Below are positions 16,544 through 25,060 of a DNA stretch of 64,000 nucleotides, in pieces. A program made the position numbers and the translations under genes. The stretch covers positions 1,302,001 through 1,366,000 of the forward strand of contig JADKDD010000001.1 in NCBI GenBank assembly GCA_016718525.1. Direction: 5' to 3'. How positions within the stretch are numbered: position 1 is the stretch's first letter; every line of letters begins with the position of its first letter. Source of the stretch: Rhodocyclaceae bacterium (lineage in GTDB: Bacteria; Pseudomonadota; Gammaproteobacteria; Burkholderiales; Rhodocyclaceae). The notes below the pieces were generated by a model. It did not search any database and was not told the origin of the DNA. It worked only from the letters and a program-made list of their open reading frames with translations.

Positions 16544-17698
16544 TCAATGTGCAACCGCGACCAGACCACGCAGTTCGGCTAAGGTCGAGGTCAGTGCCAA
16601 CAAAAATTCATCCACTTGCATTTGCGTGTTGCCGGCGCCAAAACTAACACGTACCGCGCCACGCGCGATGTGCGCCGGCACACCCATTGCCAGCAAAACC
16701 GCAGACGGTTCTGGATTTGCGCTGGAACAGGCGGCACCACTGGCAACCGCGAAACCGGCGCGGTCCAGTTTGGCTACCAGCGTCTCGCCATCGATATGTT
16801 CAAACGCAAAATAGCTGGTGTTAGGCAGACGCTCTACTTTCTGCGAAAAAATTATTGCGTCGAGGCGCTTCAAACCTGATTCCAGAGCATCCCGCAGGCC
16901 GACCAACTGTGTGCGCCGCGCGGGGAGTTCAGTAACCGCGTATTCGGCTGCCAGACCAAAACCCACGATTGCGGCCACATTTTCCGTCCCGGAGCGCAAA
17001 CCTCGCTCGTGACCACCACCGGCAATGAGGGGCTGCAAATCAACTCGCTTATCAAGCACCAAGACTCCGGCACCTTTGGGACCGCCAATTTTGTGAGCAG
17101 ATAGCGTCATCGCGCTCACACCAGCTGAGTTCAAGGCACGGAAGTCAATCGGCATTTTGCCCAACCCTTGGACCGCATCGGTATGCATCAAAGCGCCGCA
17201 GGCCTTTGCCAGTTGCGCGATTTGAACGATGTCCTGCACCGCGCCGGTTTCGTTGTTCGCCAACATGGCGCTAACGATGCTTGGTGCACGCTGCCAGTTG
17301 GTGCTGGCGAGACGCCGTATCAAGCCATCACCGTCAACCTCAAGCCGTTGCAATTTCCAACCTGTCTTGACCAGTTGTTTGGCCGGCTCGCGCACGCAGG
17401 GATGCTCGATTGTAGAAATGGCAATACCGCCAGCGGGCAAGTTCGCTGCTGTGCCCTTGATGAAAAGGTTATTCGCTTCCGATCCGCCGCTGGTAAATAC
17501 TATTTCTGTGGGATGAGCACCAACTGCGTAGGCCACCCGCTGACGTGCCTCGTCTATCGCCCGCCGCGCGGCTCGCCCGTACTCATGCCGGCTGGAAGCA
17601 TTGCCATACCGCTGCGTCGTGAACGGCTGCATACCGGCCAACACGCGCTCATCGATTGGCGTCGAGGCATTGTGGTCAAAGTAAACGGGGGTAAACAT
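16544..17698 (-). CDS. Second cysteine desulfurase (NifS/IscS-like)
   Basis: 384 residues from the ATG at 17698; a GTG two codons upstream is also open. All catalytic features are present: the PLP lysine in LSAHKIGGPKGAG, His in the ISTIEHPCV block, and catalytic Cys324 in ASGAACSSANPEPS. It is clearly diverged from the iscS that follows 19 bp downstream, and is nearer to NifS-type group I enzymes in its loop GAACSS. It lies between iscR and iscS, so it should be under IscR control. A loop carries a copy of the palindromic repeat (residues ASTNW). Confidence 0.92.
   Translation of the reverse strand: MFTPVYFDHNASTPIDERVLAGMQPFTTQRYGNASSRHEYGRAARRAIDEARQRVAYAVGAHPTEIVFTSGGSEANNLFIKGTAANLPAGGIAISTIEHPCVREPAKQLVKTGWKLQRLEVDGDGLIRRLASTNWQRAPSIVSAMLANNETGAVQDIVQIAQLAKACGALMHTDAVQGLGKMPIDFRALNSAGVSAMTLSAHKIGGPKGAGVLVLDKRVDLQPLIAGGGHERGLRSGTENVAAIVGFGLAAEYAVTELPARRTQLVGLRDALESGLKRLDAIIFSQKVERLPNTSYFAFEHIDGETLVAKLDRAGFAVASGAACSSANPEPSAVLLAMGVPAHIARGAVRVSFGAGNTQMQVDEFLLALTSTLAELRGLVAVAH
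17293..17308 (-). repeat. VGAD palindromic repeat, variant copy with GCCAG arms
   Basis: Plus strand GCCAGTTGGTGCTGGC. The 12-base core is exact and the flanks changed together so that the arms GCCAG/CTGGC still pair. It lies in a surface-loop coding region of the second cysteine desulfurase, read as A-S-T-N-W. Confidence 0.7.
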
Positions 17699-17720
17699 GG
17701 TCACTGGAAATTACAATGAG

Positions 17721-18233
17721 TCAGGCGGTCACGGGCGCTGATGCTGTCGTTGTTGCTCTTGACATGGATGATCCGCGGATGATGCGCTGATCCTTTATAA
17801 CCGTTGTTTTGCCTGTTTGTTGCTGGCTAACCAGTTCGGCCAGCGAGACCGAATTCAGGTATTCCATCATTTTGACGTTTAGCCCGGTCCACAAGTGGTG
17901 AGTCATGCAGACACTTTTTTTGTTGTCTTCATCTGAATGGCAGTGTCCCTTGCCGCCACATTGCGTGGCGTCAATCGGCTCATCAACCGCCATGATGATG
18001 TCGGCGACCGAGATAGTCTGGGCTGATTTTGCCAGGCGATAGCCACCGCCCGGGCCCCGCACGCTGCTCACCAAGCGGTGGCGGCGCAACTTGCCGAAAA
18101 GCTGTTCCAGATAAGACAAAGAAATTTGCTGACGCTCGCCAATTCCCGAGAGCGTCACCGGTCCGTCCTGGTCGCGCAGCCCCAAGTCAATCATTGCGGT
18201 CACCGCAAAGCGTCCTTTAGTTGTCAGTCTCAT
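17721..18233 (-). CDS. iscR: IscR, Rrf2-family Fe-S regulator
   Basis: 170 residues from the ATG at 18233, with AGAGGGG upstream. The winged-helix domain (MRLTTKGRFAVTAM; SSVRGPGGGYRL recognition wing) is typical. Cluster ligands are Cys92, Cys98 and Cys109, with His112. In E. coli the third cysteine is at 104, so the loop between the second and third cysteines is 5 residues longer here (HSDEDNKKSV). Holo-IscR represses its own operon through type-1 sites, two of which lie upstream. Confidence 0.96.
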   Translation of the reverse strand: MRLTTKGRFAVTAMIDLGLRDQDGPVTLSGIGERQQISLSYLEQLFGKLRRHRLVSSVRGPGGGYRLAKSAQTISVADIIMAVDEPIDATQCGGKGHCHSDEDNKKSVCMTHHLWTGLNVKMMEYLNSVSLAELVSQQQTGKTTVIKDQRIIRGSSMSRATTTASAPVTA

Positions 18234-18318
18234 CGCCGCAATCCCCTCTGCAAAACCATGCTTTACTGAATCAATCCAATGAGTTAACGAGTAAAAACAG
18301 TATTGGAATGGGCCGAGC

Positions 18319-18371
18319 ATAATACCCGACCAGTTTCGTCGACTTTACTCTATCCCGACAGATTTAGTCAA
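18319..18371 (-). promoter_or_regulatory. Probable iscR operon promoter
   Basis: On the minus strand TTGACT (18366-18371) and TAAAGT (18342-18347) are 18 bp apart; an alternative -10, TATTAT, lies at 18319-18324. Both overlap the IscR-type operators, as expected for an autorepressed promoter. Confidence 0.55.
18322..18346 (-). promoter_or_regulatory. IscR type-1-like operator, proximal site
   Basis: The 25-bp minus-strand sequence contains GTCGACGAAACTGGTCGGG followed by TAT. It fits the published E. coli type-1 pattern (ATASYYGACTRWWWYAGTCRRSTAT) with a few mismatches, and sits about 90-115 bp upstream of the iscR ATG. Confidence 0.65.
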
Positions 18372-18375
18372 CTAA
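18351..18375 (-). promoter_or_regulatory. IscR type-1-like operator, distal site
   Basis: Minus strand reads TTAGTTGACTAAATC then TGTCGGGATA, matching the type-1 pattern better than the proximal site. The two site starts are 29 bp apart, a tandem arrangement like sites A and B of E. coli iscR. It overlaps the putative -35. Confidence 0.75.
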
Positions 18376-18396
18376 TTACCGGCTGATGCGACACCG

Positions 18397-19170
18397 TTAG
18401 TCAACAATTTTGGACAAGTAGTTCGGATCAAACTTGTCGCAGTTCTCGACATCGCTTGGCAGGCTAACCCCTGCCCGTTTCATGGTTTCCAGCATGCACT
18501 CGATCCGCCTGTCTGTCTCCACCGCGTGATCCAACAAACCATGAATCGCCTGGGCAACCGGATCATCCTCGGTACGCGAGATCGCATAGGCTGAAAAGCC
18601 CATCTTTTCGGCCTTCTCCTCACGTGCCAAATCCTTGCTGGCTTCGACGATACGTGCAGGGATACCAATAGCCGTCGCGCCGGCTGGTACATCACGGACA
18701 ACCACCGCGTTCGAACCGACTTTCGCTCCGGTATGCAACGTGACCGGACCTAGCACCTTGGCACCCGCACCAATCACTACACCTTGTTCCAAAGTGGGGT
18801 GCCGCTTTCCTTTGTTCCAGGAGGTTCCGCCGAGCGTGACACCGTGATAGAGCGTGCACCCATCCATAACGACTGCCGTTTCGCCGATCACAATTCCCAT
18901 ACCATGATCGATGAATACCCGGCGACCTATCGTCGCGCCGGGATGAATCTCGATACCTGTCGCAAAACGGGTCAAATGAGACAGTAGCCGCGCCAGCCAG
19001 CGCAAACGGTGACCCCACAGCCAATGTGACCAGCGGTGCATGATCAGCGCGTGAAAACCTGGATAGCAGGTCAGCACCTCCCACGTAGAGCGGGCAGCGG
19101 GATCACGTTCGAAGACACAAGCAATGTCTTCACGCAGTCTGGCAAATGGGGCGAATCCGGTGTCAGCCAT
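18397..19170 (-). CDS. cysE: Serine O-acetyltransferase
   Basis: 257 residues. It acetylates serine with acetyl-CoA, the first step to cysteine. The left-handed beta-helix of hexapeptide repeats is visible (IEIHPGATIGRRVFIDHG, GVVIGAGAKVLGPV, AKVGSNAVVV), as are the catalytic DHGMG-type His and the conserved GVTLGGT. It lies between trmJ and iscR, so cysteine supply is adjacent to the enzymes that use cysteine sulfur. Confidence 0.96.
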   Translation of the reverse strand: MADTGFAPFARLREDIACVFERDPAARSTWEVLTCYPGFHALIMHRWSHWLWGHRLRWLARLLSHLTRFATGIEIHPGATIGRRVFIDHGMGIVIGETAVVMDGCTLYHGVTLGGTSWNKGKRHPTLEQGVVIGAGAKVLGPVTLHTGAKVGSNAVVVRDVPAGATAIGIPARIVEASKDLAREEKAEKMGFSAYAISRTEDDPVAQAIHGLLDHAVETDRRIECMLETMKRAGVSLPSDVENCDKFDPNYLSKIVD

Positions 19171-19207
19171 GATGTCGTGTGCTTTTCTTTAAAAAAGAAT
19201 GTGTCGA

Positions 19208-20065
19208 TTATCGCCTTGGATTTTCGAGCGCGGCCAGCAATCCACGCAATATCGCAACTTCTTCGCGCTCCAGTTGCGCGCGGCCGAACATTCGGCGCAG
19301 GCGCAACATCAGGCGTTTAGGCGAGGCCGGATCAAGAAATCCACTGCCTACTGCGGCTTGCTCAAAATGCGCTAGCAATCGCTCGACATCGTCATGGGTA
19401 GCGGACATTCCTGCTCCGGATATTGCAGGTAACTCACCAGGTGTGATGGCCGCCTGGCGAACCTCGTAACACATGACTTGTACTGCAGCGGCAAGGTTTA
19501 ACGAACTGAACTCAGCATCAACAGGAATCATCGCCCAGCGTCCGCACAGTGCCAGTTCGTGGTTGGACAAGCCCGATGTCTCGTTGCCGAATACCAGTGC
19601 AATTTCACCGGCATGCGCCACGGACTCTGTGGCCGCATCTTTGGCCCAAATCGGTGGCGCGGCAAGTTCACGCCGGCGTGCAGTCAGCGCGATAGCCAGC
19701 GTGGTACCTGCCAGTGCCTGACTCAATTCAGGGACCACTAGCGCGTTCGACAAAACATCGGAAGCGCCTGCGGCCATCGCATCCGCCTGAGGATCGGGGA
19801 ACATCTTCGGGTTCACCAGCACCAGGCGAGACAGCCCCATGGTTTTCATCGCCCGTGCCGCAGCCCCGATATTCCCCGGATGACTGGTATTGGAGAGGAC
19901 GATGCGTATGCGCGAAAACAATGGCACCAGCTGACCAGTGGGTGCTGGTGCAGGGTCTTCGCTTAGCGCAGCGGAGCCACTGCGAACGCCCAAACCAATG
20001 CATTGCGAATTCCCTGGCTCGCCGGCATCATTGGTCATTTCTTCAGAGGAAGCGACATCGTTCAT
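19208..20065 (-). CDS. trmJ: TrmJ, tRNA Cm32/Um32 methyltransferase
   Basis: 285 residues. SPOUT methyltransferase of the TrmH/TrmJ group: IRIVLSNTSHPGNIGAAARA at the start of the fold, then IALVFGNETSGLSN and SSLNLAAAVQVMCYE forming the knotted SAM site. The C-terminal helical extension (residues about 225-285) is TrmJ-like. The first 50 residues precede the fold, are low in conserved features and contain a variant of the palindromic repeat (PAPTG). Divergent from suhB by 54 bp. Confidence 0.94.
   Translation of the reverse strand: MNDVASSEEMTNDAGEPGNSQCIGLGVRSGSAALSEDPAPAPTGQLVPLFSRIRIVLSNTSHPGNIGAAARAMKTMGLSRLVLVNPKMFPDPQADAMAAGASDVLSNALVVPELSQALAGTTLAIALTARRRELAAPPIWAKDAATESVAHAGEIALVFGNETSGLSNHELALCGRWAMIPVDAEFSSLNLAAAVQVMCYEVRQAAITPGELPAISGAGMSATHDDVERLLAHFEQAAVGSGFLDPASPKRLMLRLRRMFGRAQLEREEVAILRGLLAALENPRR
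19934..19949 (-). repeat. VGAD palindromic repeat, variant with ACCAG arms
   Basis: Plus strand ACCAGTGGGTGCTGGT: arms ACCAG/CTGGT pair perfectly, with one change in the centre relative to the core. It is in the N-terminal extension of trmJ, read P-A-P-T-G. Confidence 0.5.
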
Positions 20066-20119
20066 ATTAGAATTGCGCCCTCAGTGCTTCTGCACCCGGC
20101 ACGCATTACAAAAAATCTC

Positions 20120-20926
20120 ATGCATCCCATCCTGAACATTGCCGTCAAGGCCGCACGTCGCGCTGCCAGCATCATTAATCGTGCCAGCTTGGACATTGAC
20201 AAGCTGACTATCGCCGTTAAACAACAAAGTGACTTTGTCACCGAGGTCGACAAAGCCGCCGAAGGCGCCATCATTGAAGTACTGCAAGAAGCATATCCCA
20301 GCTACGGAATCTTAGCAGAGGAGTCCGGCAATGCCGGTACTGCGCCGGATGCAGAGTACCAATGGATCATTGATCCGCTCGACGGGACCACCAACTTCAT
20401 TCATGGATTTCCACAGTATGCGATTTCCATCGGTTTGGCCCACAAAGGTGCGATGGTGCATGGTTTGGTTTTCGACCCTAATCGAAACGAGTTATTCACT
20501 GCAAGCAAAGGCGGCGGCGCGTTCATGAATGAAAAACGCATCCGTGTCAGCAAACGCATACGTCTCGACAATGCATTGATCGGCACCGGCTTCCCGTATC
20601 GCGTGTTCGATCATGTCGATAGCTATCTGGCGATCTTCAAGGATATTGCACAAAAAACTGCAGGCATGCGTCGCCCCGGCGCCGCTACGCTCGACTTGGC
20701 TTGGGTGGCCTGCGGGCGCATGGACGGTTTTTGGGAACTTGGCCTGTCACCGTGGGACATGGCCGCAGGATCCTTGCTGGTGAGCGAGGCGGGTGGATTG
20801 GTCGGCGATCTCTCCGGCGAGTCCGCTTATATGACGACCGGCAATATTGTTGGTGGCAACCCGAAAATATTTAGTCAGCTACTACAAATTGTCGCGCCAC
20901 ATCTGACCGATAAATTGCCTGCCTAA
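20120..20926 (+). CDS. suhB: Inositol-1-monophosphatase family protein
   Basis: 268 residues from the ATG at 20120 (MHPILNIAVKAARRA, the conserved family start); an upstream in-frame start at 20003 overlaps trmJ and is rejected. Mg-binding motifs EESG, DPLDGTTNFIHG and SPWDMAAG are intact. SuhB hydrolyses inositol phosphate and in enterobacteria also takes part in rRNA antitermination. Confidence 0.95.
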   Translation: MHPILNIAVKAARRAASIINRASLDIDKLTIAVKQQSDFVTEVDKAAEGAIIEVLQEAYPSYGILAEESGNAGTAPDAEYQWIIDPLDGTTNFIHGFPQYAISIGLAHKGAMVHGLVFDPNRNELFTASKGGGAFMNEKRIRVSKRIRLDNALIGTGFPYRVFDHVDSYLAIFKDIAQKTAGMRRPGAATLDLAWVACGRMDGFWELGLSPWDMAAGSLLVSEAGGLVGDLSGESAYMTTGNIVGGNPKIFSQLLQIVAPHLTDKLPA

Positions 20927-21110
20927 GTCCGGCTTTGCAGTCTCGTTGCCTGTACAGAGAGCAGCATCATGAATTCGAGTCTATAGCGGCGCCAAGCTGA
21001 ACGCGCAAGGTGGCGCAGTTGCCGTCTATAAATTCCGTCAACGGCACTCTGGCGGACAGTGTGATTTCGCGCTAGGCTTCGAGCACAATTTCCGTGCTGA
21101 CATCTTATCC

Positions 21111-24100
21111 ATGCCGCGTCTTTCATCGCCAGAAATTCCCCACGACCCGTTGCTGAAAGCGCTCGCCGCTGAAGTCGCCGATTTGTTCAGCAATTGGCCG
21201 GAAATCCAAAGCATCGCCCGCCGTTGGCTGTTAGCGCTGCGCGAAAAGCCGGCGCCGCTTGGTTCGGTCCAACGCATCATGGTGGACTATCCGCTGACCG
21301 GCGACGAAGGCCGCGCCTTGATGCGGTTGGTCGAGGCTTTATTGCGAATCCCTGACCGCGCCACAGCGTTGGATTTCATGACCGATCAATTGGCGCGGGG
21401 TCGCTTTGATCTGCACGCCGTCAGCGCCGAAGGCATCAGCAAACTCTCTTCGCACGCTCTTGATTTTGCCCAAAAATGCCTCAACGCACGGGAAAGGAAT
21501 GTGCTGGCGCGGTGGACCTCGGCGCCGATCGCAGAAGTCGCTGCCAAGTTGCTCGAGCACATGGGCACGCAATTCGTATTTGCACACGACATCAGCGGCG
21601 CAATCAAACGCGCGGCAGTACGCAAACACCTGCGAACCTGGCACTCGTTCGACATGCTTGGCGAAGGCGCTCGGACGATGGCGGATGCCCAGCGCTATAC
21701 CGATGCTTATCGTGCCGCCATCTCCAGCCTGCGCCGTTATGACGGACAAGCGGTGACTGATGGAGATGGGATTTCAATCAAGCTATCGGCGGTAGAGCCG
21801 CGCTACGAGCCGACGCATGCCGAAAATATTTCGCGTCGGCTTTTGCCGGTGTTGCAGGACTTGGCCTTGGAAGCCTGTCGCGCCAATATCCATTTGACCC
21901 TTGATGCTGAGGAAAGCTGGCGCCTTGAGCTCTCACTTGATGTTCTTGATGCTCTGCTCGCCCGCCTGGCGATGATCCCTGAAACGCGCCACTGGAGCGG
22001 TCTCGGGATCGCCGTCCAAACCTACCAAACGCGTGCGCCGGAAGTCATCGACGAGGTGATCAATCTGTCACGAAAATACCAGCGACGCCTGATGGTGCGC
22101 TTGGTCAAAGGCGCTTATTGGGACAGTGAAATAAAACGTGCGCAGGAACTAGGCTTGTTCACCTATCCGGTTTTCACACAAAAACCGGCATCCGATTTAT
22201 GTTATCTGGCTTGTGCTCAACGAATGCTCAAGGCCAACGATGCGATTCAGTCGGCGTTCGCCACGCACAACCCGCTGACGCTTGCAGCAATCCAATGGAT
22301 GGCGCACCGGGAATCCGTTAACGATTGGGAATGGCAAGGGCTGCACGGCATGGGCGACACATTGCTCGACGTGCTCGACAAAGATCAGCCGGGTTTGCGC
22401 AAACGCATATATGCGCCGGTTGGCGCGCACGAGAATTTGCTGGCGTACTTGGTCCGCCGCCTGCTCGAGAACGGCGCCAACACCAGCTTCGTTCGCTTGT
22501 TGGCGGATCCCGCGACGCCGATAGATTCGCTACTGACAAGTCCGACTGATGCCATCAAGTATACCGGCGTGCTACCAGCACCAACTGGCTGGTTGAGTCT
22601 CGAAAACAACCAGCTCGGACGACCACTTGCTCGAGGAATGGATATGAACGATGCCCCAAGTCGCCAGCGCCTGTGCAAAGCTCTTGATGCTGCAAGACAA
22701 CGAGTCACCCCGACAGCTGACGCCACGGCAGCAAACTTGTTGAACGCACGCAGTGCGGCGATGGCTGCCTGGCCAGCCTGGGAAGCCACGCCTGTGTCCA
22801 ACCGTTCAGTCATGCTACGTAAGGCCGCAGATGAAATGGAAGTCGAGCTTGATAGCTGGGCCGCCGATCTGGTGCTCGAGGCCCACAAGGCATGGCCCGA
22901 TGCCATCAGCGAGGTTCGTGAGGCCGTGGACTTCCTGCGCTACTACGCCAACGAAGCCGAGCGCGTCCTTACGCCGCTGGCCCTCCCAGGCCCGACTGGT
23001 GAAACCAACGTATTGCGCTTGAGTTCACGCGGCCCGATCGCCTGCATCAGCCCTTGGAACTTCCCTTTGGCAATCTTCCTCGGCCAGGTCGCTGCTGCTG
23101 TCGTTTGCGGTAATCCGGTATTCGCCAAGCCGGCCGAGCAGACGCCCCGGATCGCTGCACGAGCGGTACGTTTGTTGCATCGTTGCGGTGTGCCAAGTGA
23201 CATCCTACATTGTCTGCCGGGCGCACGCGACGTGATCGGCGAGGCGCTGCTTGCCGCACCGGAAATTGCCGGCGTAGCCTTTACCGGCTCGGTACGCACC
23301 GCTCATCACCTTGCCCGCGCACTCGCCTCAAAGCCGGGGCCGCTTACTCCCCTCATTGCCGAGACAGGCGGCATCAACGTGATGATTGTCGATTCCACTG
23401 CGCTGCTCGAACAAGCCACCGATGCGCTGATTGAAAGCGCCTTTCGTTCCGCCGGGCAGCGTTGTAGCGCCACTCGTTTGATTCTTGTCCAAAGCGATGT
23501 CGCTGAGCCGCTCATTGAGCTATTGCAAGGCGCGATGGCCGAACTGCATCTTGGCGCCGCGGAAGACTTCGCCACCGATGTCGGTCCGGTGATCGATGCG
23601 GCGGCTCACGCGAATTTGTTGCGGCAAATCGATCAACTTGGCTCGCGCGCCAAGTTCCTCGCTGCTACGCCCTGCCCGCCTCATTACGAGTCGACGCACA
23701 TTGCGCCAAGCCTGTGGGACATCGGCGACCTTGCGGCTTTAAAGCATGTCAGCGAGGAAATTTTCGGACCGGTGCTCCAATTGGCGCGTTTTAGTGCCGC
23801 GCAGTGGGACGAACTGCCAGACCAGATCAACGCGCTGGGATACGGGCTCACGCTGGGTCTGCAAAGCCGGATCGACAGCCGCGCCACCGAATTGGAACAG
23901 CGCTGCCGGGTCGGCAATATTTACATCAATCGCAGCACCATTGGTGCCGTCGTGGGCGTCCAACCGTTTGGTGGTTGCGGCCTCTCCGGCACCGGTTTCA
24001 AGGCTGGCGGGCCGAACTATTTGTTGCGTTTCTGTACCGAGCGTACCTTGACCATCAACACCGCAGCGGCCGGTGGTAATGCTGATCTCATCTCCGGGGC

Positions 24101-24122
24101 AATTGCAGCCAACCTGAATTAG
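21111..24122 (+). CDS. putA: Bifunctional proline dehydrogenase / P5C dehydrogenase
   Basis: 1003 residues. It oxidises proline to glutamate through P5C. The FAD-binding PRODH barrel spans about residues 60-440 (SIKLSAVEPRYEP, LTLDAEESWRLE, RLVKGAYWDSEIK) and the aldehyde dehydrogenase domain about 520-985 (SPWNFPLAIFLGQ, AFTGSV, Glu in IAETGG, Cys at about 785 in SAGQRCSATR). It lacks the N-terminal ribbon-helix-helix domain of E. coli PutA (1320 aa), so it is the short non-regulatory type. A variant of the palindromic repeat encodes PAPTG in the inter-domain linker. Confidence 0.97.
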   Translation: MPRLSSPEIPHDPLLKALAAEVADLFSNWPEIQSIARRWLLALREKPAPLGSVQRIMVDYPLTGDEGRALMRLVEALLRIPDRATALDFMTDQLARGRFDLHAVSAEGISKLSSHALDFAQKCLNARERNVLARWTSAPIAEVAAKLLEHMGTQFVFAHDISGAIKRAAVRKHLRTWHSFDMLGEGARTMADAQRYTDAYRAAISSLRRYDGQAVTDGDGISIKLSAVEPRYEPTHAENISRRLLPVLQDLALEACRANIHLTLDAEESWRLELSLDVLDALLARLAMIPETRHWSGLGIAVQTYQTRAPEVIDEVINLSRKYQRRLMVRLVKGAYWDSEIKRAQELGLFTYPVFTQKPASDLCYLACAQRMLKANDAIQSAFATHNPLTLAAIQWMAHRESVNDWEWQGLHGMGDTLLDVLDKDQPGLRKRIYAPVGAHENLLAYLVRRLLENGANTSFVRLLADPATPIDSLLTSPTDAIKYTGVLPAPTGWLSLENNQLGRPLARGMDMNDAPSRQRLCKALDAARQRVTPTADATAANLLNARSAAMAAWPAWEATPVSNRSVMLRKAADEMEVELDSWAADLVLEAHKAWPDAISEVREAVDFLRYYANEAERVLTPLALPGPTGETNVLRLSSRGPIACISPWNFPLAIFLGQVAAAVVCGNPVFAKPAEQTPRIAARAVRLLHRCGVPSDILHCLPGARDVIGEALLAAPEIAGVAFTGSVRTAHHLARALASKPGPLTPLIAETGGINVMIVDSTALLEQATDALIESAFRSAGQRCSATRLILVQSDVAEPLIELLQGAMAELHLGAAEDFATDVGPVIDAAAHANLLRQIDQLGSRAKFLAATPCPPHYESTHIAPSLWDIGDLAALKHVSEEIFGPVLQLARFSAAQWDELPDQINALGYGLTLGLQSRIDSRATELEQRCRVGNIYINRSTIGAVVGVQPFGGCGLSGTGFKAGGPNYLLRFCTERTLTINTAAAGGNADLISGAIAANLN
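22574..22590 (+). repeat. VGAD palindromic repeat, variant copy in putA
   Basis: ACCAGCACCAACTGGCT contains the exact 12-base core CAGCACCAACTG with CCAG/CTGG arms. It falls in the linker between the two catalytic domains of PutA. Confidence 0.6.
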
Positions 24123-24139
24123 GTCCAACGAAAGATTCA

Positions 24140-24880
24140 TCAACCACCGTTAACGACTGCCTCCGGAATCCGGTAATGCTCGTAAGCGTTGACATCGACC
24201 AACCACAAATCCTGACTCTTAGTGACCTTAACCTTGCCACTGCGATCCGCTGTCACCTTGCTACCGATAAAAATCAATACGCGTTTATTGGTGCCCGGTG
24301 GCGTGAGGTGCACCTCTGCATTGCCCGCAGCACCTCGAATCACGCCAAAATCGCACTGAAGTGAGCCAGGTGGCGCATTTCCCAACGAACATGGCACCGT
24401 GCCAGTTGCGTGAAACGGCGTGCCTTTTACCTTGGCATCGCTGGCAGGAGCCGTTCCAAGTGCGCCTGAATGCGAAGGAGCACCAGTAACGCCGACAGTC
24501 AGCGTGAACTTGGCTGTTTCATTGCGTCGCGCGGCGCTGCGCATCAGGTACGTTCGTACTTTGTATTCGCCATCCGTCGGCAGGGTTCCGATCCACTCAT
24601 TGCCAGATGTCGAACCGATGAAGATCGCGTCGCCGGTCGAACCCGGTGGCAGGATGTTGAAGTATGCGCGGGGGTTGCTTGGTTTGAAGGTGACGCTCAT
24701 TGTTTGCCCCACCTTGGCCTGCAGGCTGTAGTCAATAGTCTGATCACCCTTCAAGCTGCCGTTTACAGCGGCACTCTGCTTACCGCTATCGAATTGAAGC
24801 GACTGGGTCTGAACGGCAGCCCAAGCGTTTAAATCGACGGATGCAAGTGCTATGGCGCCAGCCAACAGAATTGCTTTCAA
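24140..24880 (-). CDS. Periplasmic protein with PliG-like lysozyme-inhibitor domain
   Basis: 246 residues with a Sec signal peptide (cleavage near LNAWAA). Residues about 27-130 resemble the g-type lysozyme inhibitor fold: DYSLQAKVGQTMSVTF, then YKVRTYLMRSAARRNETAKF, the S-A-A-R-R block being typical. A Pro/Ala linker and a second beta-rich domain (about 155-246) with two cysteines (PCSLGNAPPGSLQC) follow; I do not recognise that part. The PliG call is from memory of the motif. Convergent with putA, 17 bp apart, divergent from mutS. Confidence 0.72.
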   Translation of the reverse strand: MKAILLAGAIALASVDLNAWAAVQTQSLQFDSGKQSAAVNGSLKGDQTIDYSLQAKVGQTMSVTFKPSNPRAYFNILPPGSTGDAIFIGSTSGNEWIGTLPTDGEYKVRTYLMRSAARRNETAKFTLTVGVTGAPSHSGALGTAPASDAKVKGTPFHATGTVPCSLGNAPPGSLQCDFGVIRGAAGNAEVHLTPPGTNKRVLIFIGSKVTADRSGKVKVTKSQDLWLVDVNAYEHYRIPEAVVNGG

Positions 24881-25060
24881 TCAGGAACTCCTTTAGGTCA
24901 GGCTTTGTAAATAGGACACACGAGTACTGTTCACGGGCAAAAGTCGCACTGAGATGCCATTCCAGTATCCGCAATCCGACGACGGCTCGCAAGCACCAAC
25001 GACCAAGCCGTGACGGACGCCCTATCTCTTAGAATGTAACACCCGCACACGCAATCCACC

